From NCBI GenBank assembly GCA_913776245.1, contig CAJYLO010000025.1, positions 1 to 64,000 of the forward strand: a DNA stretch of 64,000 bases, written 5' to 3'. Position 1 is the stretch's first letter, and each line of letters opens with the position of its first letter. The translations under genes and the position numbers were made by a program. The stretch is from an uncultured Chryseobacterium sp. (GTDB lineage: Bacteria > Bacteroidota > Bacteroidia > Flavobacteriales > Weeksellaceae). Positions 35,048-44,206 of the stretch are shown here, piece after piece. The notes beneath the pieces were generated by a model. That model saw nothing but the letters and a program-made list of their open reading frames with translations. It ran no database searches and had not been told where the DNA came from.

Positions 35048-36349
35048 ATGCAAACCCTAACAGTACAGCACCAGAAGTTTCTTAAAAAACTGAATAACCA
35101 GATGTTTATTATTCTGTTGCTGATGGTCGCTTGCTTTTTTACATGGAGTGAAAATGTGGCAATCACCCGCGGAATAAAAGTGGTGGGAAGAATGGGCGTG
35201 ATGCTTTCTTCAATTCTTATCTACCGGAAGATCATCCGTTACGGAAGCGTTAATTCTTTGGTATATAAAAATATATTTTCCCCACTTTTATATGTCGGTT
35301 ATCTTACCTTAGGCTTTATTTCCTTTTCCTGGAGTACCAATCCCGGCTTCAGTGCATTGCAGTGGTTTATGACCTTCCAGAGTTTTGTTTTTGCCTATTT
35401 TTTTGTGAAAAGCCTGAAGATACTGGACATATATTTTGAGGGGCATCAGATTCGTTTATATCATCTTCTGGGAAATACGGTTTTTGTACTTCAGCTGGTT
35501 TTCGTGATCGGAATGTGGGTAAATCCCGATGTATTTTTCAGGCTTACAGACGGTGGTGAAGAAGCCAGATTAGGCGGGACAATGATGAATCCAAATGAAC
35601 TTGGCATGTTGGCGGGAGTTGGCTGTGCCTGCCTTATTTTCGATCTTTACCGTTTTAAAAACAAGGTTTGGACAATTGTAAAAATACTGGTTATTTTTTA
35701 TGCGCTTTTTATGACCGGCTCCAGATCATCATTAATAGGTGTGTTGCTTATTATTTTCTTTCATATCAACCAAACGAAACAAAAAACATTAAAATTTGCC
35801 ATTATTGCAGTGGTATGTGCAGTAGCGCCCTTTGCAGTGTATTCTGTGATCTTGAAAGGCGGTGACCAGGAAAGGCTTGAAGAAGTAATGAGCCTTACCG
35901 GAAGACTTCCTTTCTGGAAGGCTTTAATTACCGAAGGCTTACCACGCGAACCGCTTCTTGGTTTTGGCTTCATGAGGATCGATTATAAAGAATTTTTCCA
36001 GAGCGCGCATACCTATCCGGGAAAAATGACACACAATACTTTTATGCAGGTTCTGATGAATCTCGGTTTTATAGGTCTTACAATCGTTATGTTCCAGGTG
36101 TTTTTTACTGTGAAGTCTATTTTATCCGAGCAGAAAGAATTAAAACTGATGCTGATCGGAATTCTTATCCCGATTGTTATCAATTCTTTCACAGAATTTG
36201 GGATTTTTGGCGAAAGCAACTACGGAATTATGTTTTATCAGATTATCATTTTCTCGGTGGCTTTCAGAAACAACGATCATCTTACAAGATTGCAACGGAT
36301 TACTCTCCGGAAGAAAAGACCGGACTTGCTGATATCTCATTCCAAATGA
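35048..36349 (+). CDS. O-antigen ligase/polymerase family protein (Wzy-like)
   Basis: A 433-residue membrane protein with about 11 hydrophobic segments. The diagnostic Wzy_C region is near residues 280-345: LTGRLPFWKALI, the periplasmic loop ending in HTYPGKMTHNTFMQVLMNLGFIG. Further up, GTMMNPNELGMLAGVGCA and MTGSRSSLIGVLLIIFF are typical of the O-antigen ligase superfamily. Given Wza, Wzc and Wzx partners in the same operon, polymerase of the repeat unit is the likely role rather than lipid-A ligase. Last gene of this tight group; a 120-bp gap with a conserved dyad follows. Confidence 0.88.
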   Translation: MQTLTVQHQKFLKKLNNQMFIILLLMVACFFTWSENVAITRGIKVVGRMGVMLSSILIYRKIIRYGSVNSLVYKNIFSPLLYVGYLTLGFISFSWSTNPGFSALQWFMTFQSFVFAYFFVKSLKILDIYFEGHQIRLYHLLGNTVFVLQLVFVIGMWVNPDVFFRLTDGGEEARLGGTMMNPNELGMLAGVGCACLIFDLYRFKNKVWTIVKILVIFYALFMTGSRSSLIGVLLIIFFHINQTKQKTLKFAIIAVVCAVAPFAVYSVILKGGDQERLEEVMSLTGRLPFWKALITEGLPREPLLGFGFMRIDYKEFFQSAHTYPGKMTHNTFMQVLMNLGFIGLTIVMFQVFFTVKSILSEQKELKLMLIGILIPIVINSFTEFGIFGESNYGIMFYQIIIFSVAFRNNDHLTRLQRITLRKKRPDLLISHSK

Positions 36350-36354
36350 TAGCC

Positions 36355-36430
36355 GATTTTCCATTTTTTGGAATTTACAATGGTCAATTAATTTTACTAA
36401 ACACTGATTATCAATCAATTATATTTATGG
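36355..36430 (+). promoter_or_regulatory. Second TTTTCCA/TGGAA dyad region in the polysaccharide locus
   Basis: TTTTCCATTTTTTGGAA lies at 36357-36373 and TGATTATCAA at 36405-36414. A TGGCA at 36428-36432 resembles the -24 part of a sigma-54 promoter, but there is no GC 10 bp on, so the promoter call is weak. The arrangement repeats that at 29266 and 41783. It starts 6 bp after the polymerase stop codon and precedes the gene at 36470. Confidence 0.4.
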
Positions 36431-36469
36431 CAAATATTTTATATAGCTTTTGTTATAAAATTAATTGGT

Positions 36470-38770
36470 ATGACGACATTATTTAGAGTTACAGGCCACA
36501 GATTGTTTACCCAGCAACAGGATGACAGCAAAAAAATAAAATTTGCCTACATCCTAAACCCTGATAGAAGCATCAGATGGTTTTGGAATGCAAATTCTAA
36601 GAAACCGGTATTTCTAAAATTTTACAATGTAGCAACCCCGAAAGCAAAACTTTACAAGTTCTTGATACACCTGATTTTCGCTCTAAGGCTTAATAAAGTA
36701 TTTTTTAAGAGCAAAGTTATTTATTACAGAAAGGAAGAAAATCCTCTGTTTGATATGGAGAGTGACTGGGCCATCTTTACTGGAACAATTGGCCCCAATA
36801 ACAAAGCTTTGCTGTATGCTAACAGATCTTTTTATAAAATTGCAAAAACGGATTCTGCAAAAAACCTGATTGCCGCAGAACATAAAATTCTGAGTAAAGT
36901 CATTTCGGAAAGTAAATTAGAAGTTCCGAAAGCATTGATGCTTAATGAAAATATTATTCAGCTATCGGATATTTCAAACGACGGAATCCGTGAGAATTCT
37001 TTTACACAGGTCCACGCCGGTGCAGTGATGGCAATTTCTGCACACCACACAAGGCAGACAAAAATTTCTGAATGGAGTTATTTTCAGAAGTTAAAAACAC
37101 AATTTTCGGAAATTGAAGACGAAAGAATTCCGACGAATATCATACGAAAAATAAAAGCGATTCTAATACATATTGATGAAAGGGAAAACATTAGTCTGGC
37201 GTTTTCCCACGGAGATTTTACCTCGTGGAACTGTTATGTAAAGAATGATAAGCTTGCTGTTTATGACTGGGAATTGTCTTCCGCAGAAAAACCGAAAGCC
37301 TTTGATTTCTTCCATTTTATCATTCAGAACGGAATTTTGATCCAGAAAAAAAGCTGGAAAGAAATTTTTGCAGAGATTGAAGAAAAAAATAAAATAACGT
37401 TTCAGTTCAGCGAGGAAGAACTCCTGAAATATTTGAAGTTTTATCTTCTGACGAATACTTTATCTTATCTTAAAATATATTCTGTACAGGAAGAATGGCA
37501 TCTTCAGATTCACTGGCTGTTAAAAACCTGGAACGAAGCCTTAAATACAATCCTTAAAGCCTGTTCTACCGAAAGAGAACTGCTTATTTTAGACATTTTT
37601 GTTGCACTTTACCATACAGATTATGCGGCTTTGAAATTTCATAATGAAGAACCGGAAAAGCTGAAACTGAATTCTGATATTGATATGATCATATCTTCTG
37701 AAAACGCCCGGAAATTAGTCTCTTATTTGTATGAACACAGCCTTGTGCAGAAAGTTTCAATCGTAAGAAAATCTTTTATGCAGACGGTAAGAATCCTTAC
37801 GATGCGGAACGAGATTCTCAATCTGGATCTTATTAATCAGCTGAAATGGAAACATCTGCAGATTATGGAAGTTTCTAAAATTCTTGAAAACAGAAGAAAA
37901 AACAGATTTGGTGTTTATAACGTTTCCGATAAAGACACAGCCCGCTTTATTGACCTGTTTTACAGTCTGAATCAGTCAGAAATTCCTGCAAAGTATCAGA
38001 AGTTGGTTACTGAGCATTTAAAATCACAGAAAATCACTGATAGAAAACTCACGACTAAAACCCTGAAAAAGAAAACTTATAACAAAGGACTTAATTATTA
38101 TAAAAATATTTTTAACTATTTAAAAGATTCCTTTACTGAAAAAGGATTCATTATTACATTCAGTGGAGTCGACGGTGCCGGAAAATCTACCGTGATCTCA
38201 GAAGTTTCCGAACTGATCGAAAAACGCTACAGAAGACCTGTGAAAGTTCTGAGGCACAGACCTTCCTTACTTCCCATTCTGAGTGTATGGACAAAAGGAA
38301 AAGAAAAAGCGCACGATGATGTGGTAAATTCTTTGCCGAGACAGGGAAATAACAAAGATTTATTGTCTTCTTTTTTAAGATTTGGATATTATTATACAGA
38401 TTACATTTTCGGACAGTTCATCATCTACATAAAATATGTGATGCGGGGAAAAATTGTACTGTATGACAGGTATTATTTCGATTTTATTGCAGATGCAAAA
38501 AGAAGTAACCTTCAGCTGCCAAAAACAGTGACTGAGTCAGGATACCATCTATTGATTAAGCCAAAGTTTAATTTCTTTTTATATGCTGCTCCGGAAAAAA
38601 TTCTCAGCAGGAAACAAGAGCTTTCCTATGATTCGATATGTCGGTTGACCAGGGAATATAGCCAATTGTTTTCGAGACTGGAAAAACAAAGCCAAAATTC
38701 GAAATACCTGTCAATTGAAAACAATAATCTTGATAATACACTGGAAACAATAATGAACACAATCATCTGA
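36470..38770 (+). CDS. Three-part protein: APH-like kinase, nucleotidyltransferase-like domain, thymidylate-kinase-like domain
   Basis: A 766-residue cytoplasmic protein joining three apparent activities. (1) About residues 100-350: an aminoglycoside-phosphotransferase/choline-kinase-like fold, with a catalytic loop SHGDFTSWNCY near 245-255 and AVYDWELSS near 264-272 (the metal-binding Asp). (2) About 375-520: a region with LNSDIDMIISSENARKLVSYL near 400-420 that looks like a nucleotidyltransferase strand with a DxD pair. (3) About 560-766: a thymidylate-kinase-like P-loop domain, ITFSGVDGAGKSTVIS near 560-575 and VLYDRYYFDFIAD near 663-675. Together they suggest activation or salvage of an unusual sugar or polyol for the polysaccharide, but no such pathway is established; the order of steps is a guess. 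Followed 2 bp on by an acetyltransferase gene. Confidence 0.7.
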   Translation: MTTLFRVTGHRLFTQQQDDSKKIKFAYILNPDRSIRWFWNANSKKPVFLKFYNVATPKAKLYKFLIHLIFALRLNKVFFKSKVIYYRKEENPLFDMESDWAIFTGTIGPNNKALLYANRSFYKIAKTDSAKNLIAAEHKILSKVISESKLEVPKALMLNENIIQLSDISNDGIRENSFTQVHAGAVMAISAHHTRQTKISEWSYFQKLKTQFSEIEDERIPTNIIRKIKAILIHIDERENISLAFSHGDFTSWNCYVKNDKLAVYDWELSSAEKPKAFDFFHFIIQNGILIQKKSWKEIFAEIEEKNKITFQFSEEELLKYLKFYLLTNTLSYLKIYSVQEEWHLQIHWLLKTWNEALNTILKACSTERELLILDIFVALYHTDYAALKFHNEEPEKLKLNSDIDMIISSENARKLVSYLYEHSLVQKVSIVRKSFMQTVRILTMRNEILNLDLINQLKWKHLQIMEVSKILENRRKNRFGVYNVSDKDTARFIDLFYSLNQSEIPAKYQKLVTEHLKSQKITDRKLTTKTLKKKTYNKGLNYYKNIFNYLKDSFTEKGFIITFSGVDGAGKSTVISEVSELIEKRYRRPVKVLRHRPSLLPILSVWTKGKEKAHDDVVNSLPRQGNNKDLLSSFLRFGYYYTDYIFGQFIIYIKYVMRGKIVLYDRYYFDFIADAKRSNLQLPKTVTESGYHLLIKPKFNFFLYAAPEKILSRKQELSYDSICRLTREYSQLFSRLEKQSQNSKYLSIENNNLDNTLETIMNTII

Positions 38771-38772
38771 AA

Positions 38773-39471
38773 ATGAAAACGCTTGTCGAAAAAATCATTA
38801 AACTCAGAAACCCTGGCTTTTCTTTGGATAAGTCACTGAATGCGGGTGCGCTTTTTGAGTTGGTCTGGATTCAGCTATGGAGTTTTGTAAGAGGGCTGCA
38901 GGTGCTTTTATATTTAAAAAAACCGAAAGGAATGCTTTTGGGGAAACGGGTGAGCTTCTTTAATATTTCAAAAATGAAATGGGGAAAATTTTTAAGATTG
39001 GGAAATGATGTATATGTTTCCGCATTGGCAAAACAAGGAATCGAGTTCGGGGATAATGTTTCAATCGGTGCATTCAGCAGAATAATCGTTTCTACTTCGT
39101 TCAACGATATCGGAGAAAAAATTAAAATCGGCAATAATGTGGGAATCGGGGAATTTGCTTATCTGGGCGGCTCCGGCGGACTTGAAATCGGTGATGAATG
39201 TATTGTCGGGCAATACCTGAGCTGTCATCCGGAAAATCACAATTACCAAAACATTGAAATGCCCATCAGACACCAGGGCGTTAGCAGAAAAGGAATTAAA
39301 ATAGGGAAAAACTGTTGGATCGGCAGCAAAGTAACCATTCTCGACGGTGTGGAAATCGGTGACGGATGCATTCTGGCCGCAGGCAGCGTGATCACAAAAT
39401 CTTTTCCTGAAAACAGCATTATTGGAGGTATTCCAGCAAAAATTTTAAAAACAAGAACCCATAACCCATGA
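38773..39471 (+). CDS. Left-handed beta-helix acetyltransferase (WcaF/CysE-like)
   Basis: A 232-residue hexapeptide-repeat acetyltransferase. From about residue 70 the sequence shows the repeating [LIV]-G-x4 pattern: GDNVSIGAFSRIIVS, IKIGNNVGIGEFAYLGG, LEIGDECIVGQYLS, then a loop with the catalytic-type His in CHPENHNYQ and IGKNCWIGSKVTILDGVEIGDG, ending in GGIPAKILK. It would O-acetylate a sugar of the repeat unit with acetyl-CoA. Two bases after the three-part protein, and overlapping the next glycosyltransferase start in ATGA. Length is normal. Confidence 0.88.
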   Translation: MKTLVEKIIKLRNPGFSLDKSLNAGALFELVWIQLWSFVRGLQVLLYLKKPKGMLLGKRVSFFNISKMKWGKFLRLGNDVYVSALAKQGIEFGDNVSIGAFSRIIVSTSFNDIGEKIKIGNNVGIGEFAYLGGSGGLEIGDECIVGQYLSCHPENHNYQNIEMPIRHQGVSRKGIKIGKNCWIGSKVTILDGVEIGDGCILAAGSVITKSFPENSIIGGIPAKILKTRTHNP

Positions 39472-40700
39472 TTACCAGACAAACGATCTTAGCAACCTGC
39501 TACGCCATAAATCCTTATAAAGGCTCGGAAGACGCAATGGGATGGAATTTTGTATATCAGATTGCGAGATTTCGAAAAGTCATCGCTATTACCCGGGAAA
39601 ACAACAGACCTCATATTGAGAAATTTATAGCAGAGAATCCAGATTCTGTATACCAGAATATGCAGTTTTTGTATTTTGATCTTCCGTATTGGATGCGCTT
39701 CTGGAAAAAAGGAAGCCGCGGTGCAATGCTCTACTATTATATCTGGCAAAAAGGAATAATTCCATTTATCAGAAAGCAAAAGCTTGATTTTGATATCGTA
39801 CACAACGTAAATTTTCATAACAACTGGACGCCAAGTTTTCTGTGGAAGCTCAAAAAACCAATGGTTTGGGGACCTGTAGGCCATCATCCATTAATTCCCA
39901 AACAATATCTCAAAGATTACTCCAGGAAATATTTTATCAAGGACCGAATTGCCTGGATGGTGAAAAATTTTTTCTGGCAATTCCCTTCTTCACTTAAAAA
40001 AACCGTTAAATATTCAGACCATATCTGGTGTATGAACAGCAGTGTTCCTGAAAAGCTGAATATTGAGCAAGAAAAATATATTATACATCCTTCTGTTGCT
40101 TCGGAAGATTTTTACCGAAAAGATGAGATTCCTCTAAAGTCAGATTTCACAGTAATCAGTGTGGGAAGATTTGTTCCTCTTAAAGGATTTGATCTCACAA
40201 TAAGATCGTTTGCCAGATTCCTACATGGACTTTCCGATGAAAACCGAAAGAAATGCAAACTACTTTTGGTGGGAACCGGCGAACAAAGATCGCTTTACCA
40301 GTCTCTCATCGAAAGATACAGTATGGAGAACTTTATCCAAATCATTGAATGGGTAGACCGCGCGGCACTGATGAGATTATATGAAACTTCATCAGTATTT
40401 CTTTTTCCCTCACACGAAGGTGCGGGAATGGTAATTCCGGAAGCACTTTCATTCGGACTACCCGTTGTCTGCATCCAAAACGAAGGTCCCGGAGAATTTA
40501 TCACTCATGAATGTGGCTTTGCGATTCCTAAGCAGGCATATAATGAAACAGTGACCGGCCTTAGCAATGCCCTGTCGAGATTATTTTCAGAAAATGATCT
40601 GCTTGCAGAAATGAGTAAAGGCGCCAGAACGCATTACCTGAAAAAATTCTCCTGGAACAAAAGAGGTGAACATCTTAACGATATTTATAACAAACTCTAA
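39468..40700 (+). CDS. Glycosyltransferase, GT4 family (second)
   Basis: A 410-residue GT-B glycosyltransferase. N-terminal YAINPYKGSEDAMGWNFVYQIAR is a frequent opening in this class; KKPMVWGPVGHHPLIPKQY is a conserved acceptor-side motif. The donor half begins near 220 with VISVGRFVPLKGFDLTIRSF and includes LFPSHEGAGMVIPEALSFGLPVV. Overlaps the acetyltransferase by four bases and is followed after one base by the next glycosyltransferase, so all are co-translated. Donor sugar unknown. Confidence 0.88.
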   Translation: MITRQTILATCYAINPYKGSEDAMGWNFVYQIARFRKVIAITRENNRPHIEKFIAENPDSVYQNMQFLYFDLPYWMRFWKKGSRGAMLYYYIWQKGIIPFIRKQKLDFDIVHNVNFHNNWTPSFLWKLKKPMVWGPVGHHPLIPKQYLKDYSRKYFIKDRIAWMVKNFFWQFPSSLKKTVKYSDHIWCMNSSVPEKLNIEQEKYIIHPSVASEDFYRKDEIPLKSDFTVISVGRFVPLKGFDLTIRSFARFLHGLSDENRKKCKLLLVGTGEQRSLYQSLIERYSMENFIQIIEWVDRAALMRLYETSSVFLFPSHEGAGMVIPEALSFGLPVVCIQNEGPGEFITHECGFAIPKQAYNETVTGLSNALSRLFSENDLLAEMSKGARTHYLKKFSWNKRGEHLNDIYNKL

Positions 40701-40701
40701 G

Positions 40702-41778
40702 ATGAGAAGAATCGTTGCCATACATCTTTTAAACGACTACAGTGGAAGCCCAAAGGTTCTTATGCAGCTTTTGAAAGTATGGACAAAAAACAATTTTGAC
40801 ACCCACCTTTTTACTTCCGGCGGAAGAAAAGGTTTTCTATCGGATATTGATCACGTTAGAAACCACTCTTTTTGGTATCGATTTTCGCCCGTATCAATAG
40901 TGAGAATATTTAATTTTTTTATCAGCCAGTTTTTACTGATGGTAAAACTAGTTTTTTTTCTAAAAAAAAGTGATGTGGTTTACATTAATACTGTTTTGCC
41001 CTTCGGAGCAGCAATTGCCGGAAAAATAAAAGGCTGTAAAATCATTTACCATATTCATGAAACATCGATGAAACCAAAAATTTTTAAGAATTTTCTTTTC
41101 GGAATAGCCAAGATCACTGCGTTTAAAATAGTTTTCGTTTCAAAATTTCTTTTGGATCAAAACACCCTTATCAAAAACCAGGTTCTGCTGTACAATGTCC
41201 TGGAAAGCGATTTTACAAAAAAAGCAGACCAATTCCGAAATCCGGACAAAAGAGGGAAAACCGTATTGATGATCTGCTCGCTAAAAAATTATAAAGGTGT
41301 AGATGAATTTTTTCTATTAGCTAAAAGAAATCCGCATTACAGATTTAAAATGGTAGTCAATGCTTTCGAAAATGAAATTAAAGATTTTTTTAAGGGAAAA
41401 CAGCAGTCAGACAATTTAGAAATCTACCCTACACAGACCGATACGCATCCTTTTTACCGTGAAGCAGGCATAATTCTCAATCTTTCCCATCCCAATCGAT
41501 GGATAGAAACTTTCGGACTTACGATTTTGGAAGGAATGCGTTACGGTCTTCCTTCAATAGTTCCGCCGGTTGGTGGTATAACTGAATTGGTTGAAAATCA
41601 CAAGAACGGATTTCTGATCAATTCCAAAAATACTGAGGAGCTATCTGAAAAATTAAATTTTATTATGGAGAATCCGTCTGTTTATAGGGCGTTCAGCAAG
41701 GCATCCTATCTTAAAAGCCAGAAGTTTTCCGAGGAATACTTTGAGAAGGAAGCTGTCAAGATTGTTTCCAATTTATAA
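40702..41778 (+). CDS. Glycosyltransferase, GT4 family (third)
   Basis: A 358-residue GT-B glycosyltransferase. Start taken at the ATG at 40702, one base after the previous stop; an open extension to 40666 would overlap the upstream gene and add no conserved sequence. Seen: HLLNDYSGSPKVLMQLLKVW at the front, KIIYHIHETSMKPKIF in the acceptor half, and in the donor half ILNLSHPNRWIETFGLTILEGMRYGLPSIVPPVGG, with the E-F-GL..EG pattern of the family. Last gene of the middle group; a 127-bp gap with the third copy of the dyad follows. Confidence 0.87.
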   Translation: MRRIVAIHLLNDYSGSPKVLMQLLKVWTKNNFDTHLFTSGGRKGFLSDIDHVRNHSFWYRFSPVSIVRIFNFFISQFLLMVKLVFFLKKSDVVYINTVLPFGAAIAGKIKGCKIIYHIHETSMKPKIFKNFLFGIAKITAFKIVFVSKFLLDQNTLIKNQVLLYNVLESDFTKKADQFRNPDKRGKTVLMICSLKNYKGVDEFFLLAKRNPHYRFKMVVNAFENEIKDFFKGKQQSDNLEIYPTQTDTHPFYREAGIILNLSHPNRWIETFGLTILEGMRYGLPSIVPPVGGITELVENHKNGFLINSKNTEELSEKLNFIMENPSVYRAFSKASYLKSQKFSEEYFEKEAVKIVSNL

Positions 41779-41782
41779 GTTG

Positions 41783-41840
41783 TTTTCCATAATTTGGAAA
41801 CTGGCATCGTTTTCAATAATTCATATTTTATTGATTATCA
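41783..41840 (+). promoter_or_regulatory. Third TTTTCCA/TTTGGAAA dyad region in the polysaccharide locus
   Basis: TTTTCCATAATTTGGAAA at 41783-41800, then ATTGATTATCAAA at 41830-41842, in the gap before the DUF1972 glycosyltransferase. Further on, TTGGAATG at 41875-41882 faintly resembles a -24 element. Same layout as at 29266 and 36355. Confidence 0.42.
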
Positions 41841-41905
41841 AATACTTAATTATAAATATTGATTTTGGAATGTGAGTAGTAACAGGATATATAAATCCTC
41901 TATTT

Positions 41906-43126
41906 ATGAAAACAAAAGTAGCAATCATTGGAACGGTAGGTTTACCTGCAAAATATGGCGGTTTTGAAACCTTGGCCGCACACCTTGTTGAAGAACTTTC
42001 AGATCAGTATGATTTTACCGTTTATTGCTCATCAAAAAAATATAGCAAAGAAGAAAGGCTGGATAGCTGGAATGGCGCTAAACTAAAGTATCTTCCTTTG
42101 GACGCCAACGGAGTACAAAGTATTCCCTATGATACTTTATCAATTTTTCACGCATTGTTTACCAGTGATGTTTTGTTAGTTCTGGGTGTTGCAGGAGCTT
42201 GGCTGTTGCCTTTCGTAAAATTGTTCACCAACAAAAAGATCATCATTTCTATTGACGGAATCGAGTGGAAAAGGGATAAATGGCCTGTAGCCGCACAATT
42301 GTATCTGTGGTGGGCAGAAAAACTGGCGGTAAGATTCTCTCATATCGATATTTCCGATAATGAATCCATTCAGGATTATACGTCAGTAAGATATAAAACG
42401 ATCAGCAGAGTAATAGAATACGGAGCAGATCATACAAGAGCGAACCTGGTTGCATCACCTGACGATATTGAAATTTATCCTTTTCTAAATGAAAAATATG
42501 CGGTGAAGGTCTGCAGGATAGAACCTGAAAATAATATTCATACCGTGCTGAAAGTGTTCAGTGAGTTTCCGGATAAAAAATTGGTTTTAGTAGGAAACTG
42601 GAATAACAGTCAATACGGCAGAGATCTGAAAGAAGAATATTGCGGATTTATAAATATCCATTTACTTGACCCAATTTATAATCAGGAGAAGATTGATCTT
42701 ATCCGTGGAAATGCATCACTTTATATCCACGGCCATTCTGCAGGAGGAACTAACCCGTCACTCGTTGAGGCCATGTTTTTGGGATTACCAATCATCAGCA
42801 ATGGTGTTTCTTACAATAGAACTACAACAGAGCATCAGGCTTTTTATTTTAAGGACCAAAATGATTTAAAAAATATTATCAGCCAACTGACTGATATAGA
42901 CCTCGAAGAATGCGCCCTAAAAATGAAAAAAATTGCAGAACGAAGATATACCTGGAAAAAAATTGCCAAAAAATACAGTAGCCTTATTGAAGAAACATTC
43001 ATTTCAAAAAAGAAAACTAAGGTTTATCCCCTTATTTCAGAATTAGACAGAAAAATATTAGACAAATACAATGTCGGTCATCTAAAAAACATAAAACTCT
43101 TTAATGAATTAAATAACACTAATTAA
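41906..43126 (+). CDS. Glycosyltransferase with DUF1972 N-terminus (rhamnosyltransferase-like)
   Basis: A 406-residue GT-B enzyme. The N-terminal DUF1972 domain is clear: VAIIGTVGLPAKYGGFETLA near 5-24, then LVLGVAGAWLLPFVK and SIDGIEWKRDKWPV. The donor half has KVCRIEPENNIHTVLKVF and YIHGHSAGGTNPSLVEAMFLGLPII. Relatives include enzymes described as rhamnosyl- or N-acetylgalactosaminyl-transferases that add an early sugar to the lipid-linked unit. Its neighbour 12 bp downstream, a WecA-like initiating transferase, agrees with an early step. The C-terminal 40 residues are Lys-rich and not conserved in an obvious way. Confidence 0.88.
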   Translation: MKTKVAIIGTVGLPAKYGGFETLAAHLVEELSDQYDFTVYCSSKKYSKEERLDSWNGAKLKYLPLDANGVQSIPYDTLSIFHALFTSDVLLVLGVAGAWLLPFVKLFTNKKIIISIDGIEWKRDKWPVAAQLYLWWAEKLAVRFSHIDISDNESIQDYTSVRYKTISRVIEYGADHTRANLVASPDDIEIYPFLNEKYAVKVCRIEPENNIHTVLKVFSEFPDKKLVLVGNWNNSQYGRDLKEEYCGFINIHLLDPIYNQEKIDLIRGNASLYIHGHSAGGTNPSLVEAMFLGLPIISNGVSYNRTTTEHQAFYFKDQNDLKNIISQLTDIDLEECALKMKKIAERRYTWKKIAKKYSSLIEETFISKKKTKVYPLISELDRKILDKYNVGHLKNIKLFNELNNTN

Positions 43127-43138
43127 AAATAACAGGCT

Positions 43139-44206
43139 ATGACAAATTTTATAGAATTATCCATATTTGGAATCCTTTCCTTTGCGCTTGCGATGTGTGC
43201 TATCCCATTAATGAGAATTATTGCTCTCAAAATAAAACTGGTAGATCTACCCAATGCCAGAAAGGTTCATCAGACTGCAATTCCTTTAATCGGAGGATTG
43301 GTCATCGGAATGATTGTCTTGTTACTGTTGGGAATCTCCGGGTACAAAAGCTGGAAAGAAATTCTTCCCATCATCGTCACTTCTTATGTAATGCTTTTTG
43401 TAGGAGCTTTGGACGACAAAGCAGACCTCAATGCCAAATATAAACTTGCAATACAGTTTTGCGTAAGCGTCATTATTGCAATTTCAGGAATAAGAATTAC
43501 CTCTCTTTACGGTATATTCGGTATTTATGAAATAAATATTTACCTGCAGTATCTTCTCACTATTCTGATGATTACAGCAGCTGTTAATGCCTTTAACCTG
43601 ATTGACGGTATAGATGGTTTAGCCGCAAGTGTTGCAGGGATAGGTTTTATATTATTTTTAATTCTGATGCTCATAGACGGCAACATTGGTCTGGCAAAAA
43701 TCGGGATTGTTTTTGCAGGAAGTATTGCCGCTTTTATCAAATGTAACTTTTCAAAAAAGAAGAAAATATTCCTGGGAAATTCAGGGGCGCTATTTTTAGG
43801 ATATTTATTGATCTGTCTTGGGATATACATTACAAAATTTGATAACAATAGCTCAAAACTGCCTTATGGTATTTTCTTCATACTCTTTGTTTACACAATC
43901 CCGGTAATTGATTCTGCCAGGGTTTATACAGATCGGATGCTGAGAGGAAAATCTCCTTTCAAGGCAGACAAATCCCACATCCATCATCATCTTCTGCAAT
44001 TAGGTCTTTCTCATAAAAAAATTACCCTGACCTTTGTTTTAATAAATATTTTAACTTTTGCCGTTCAATATGCATTTTTTGGAAACTACTCGATTTACAC
44101 TTTTCTAATCTCATTTGTAACTTTCTGCTTACTGTTTAAAATCATTAAGACAATGAACCTGTTTATAACCTGGAAAAAGAATATTAAGGAAATCGAGAAC
44201 CTGTAA
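43139..44206 (+). CDS. Polyprenyl-phosphate sugar-1-phosphate transferase, MraY/WecA family
   Basis: A 355-residue integral-membrane enzyme of about 10 hydrophobic segments that starts the repeat unit by moving a sugar-1-phosphate (commonly GlcNAc-1-P) from UDP-sugar onto undecaprenyl phosphate. Hallmarks: LVDLPNARKVHQTAIPLIGGL near 35-55, FVGALDDKADLNAKYKL near 94-110, the catalytic-type VNAFNLIDGIDGLAAS near 149-164, IFLGNSGALFLGYLL, and the late His-rich DKSHIHHHLLQLGLSH. This fits WecA-like rather than MraY proteins because of the HIHHH loop. Last gene of the polysaccharide locus; converges on a hydrolase gene. Confidence 0.92.
   Translation: MTNFIELSIFGILSFALAMCAIPLMRIIALKIKLVDLPNARKVHQTAIPLIGGLVIGMIVLLLLGISGYKSWKEILPIIVTSYVMLFVGALDDKADLNAKYKLAIQFCVSVIIAISGIRITSLYGIFGIYEINIYLQYLLTILMITAAVNAFNLIDGIDGLAASVAGIGFILFLILMLIDGNIGLAKIGIVFAGSIAAFIKCNFSKKKKIFLGNSGALFLGYLLICLGIYITKFDNNSSKLPYGIFFILFVYTIPVIDSARVYTDRMLRGKSPFKADKSHIHHHLLQLGLSHKKITLTFVLINILTFAVQYAFFGNYSIYTFLISFVTFCLLFKIIKTMNLFITWKKNIKEIENL

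Noticed and set aside
36425-36445. Sigma-54 promoter at the second dyad
   Set aside because: TGGCA is present but the GC dinucleotide 10 bp downstream is missing; kept only as a weak similarity.
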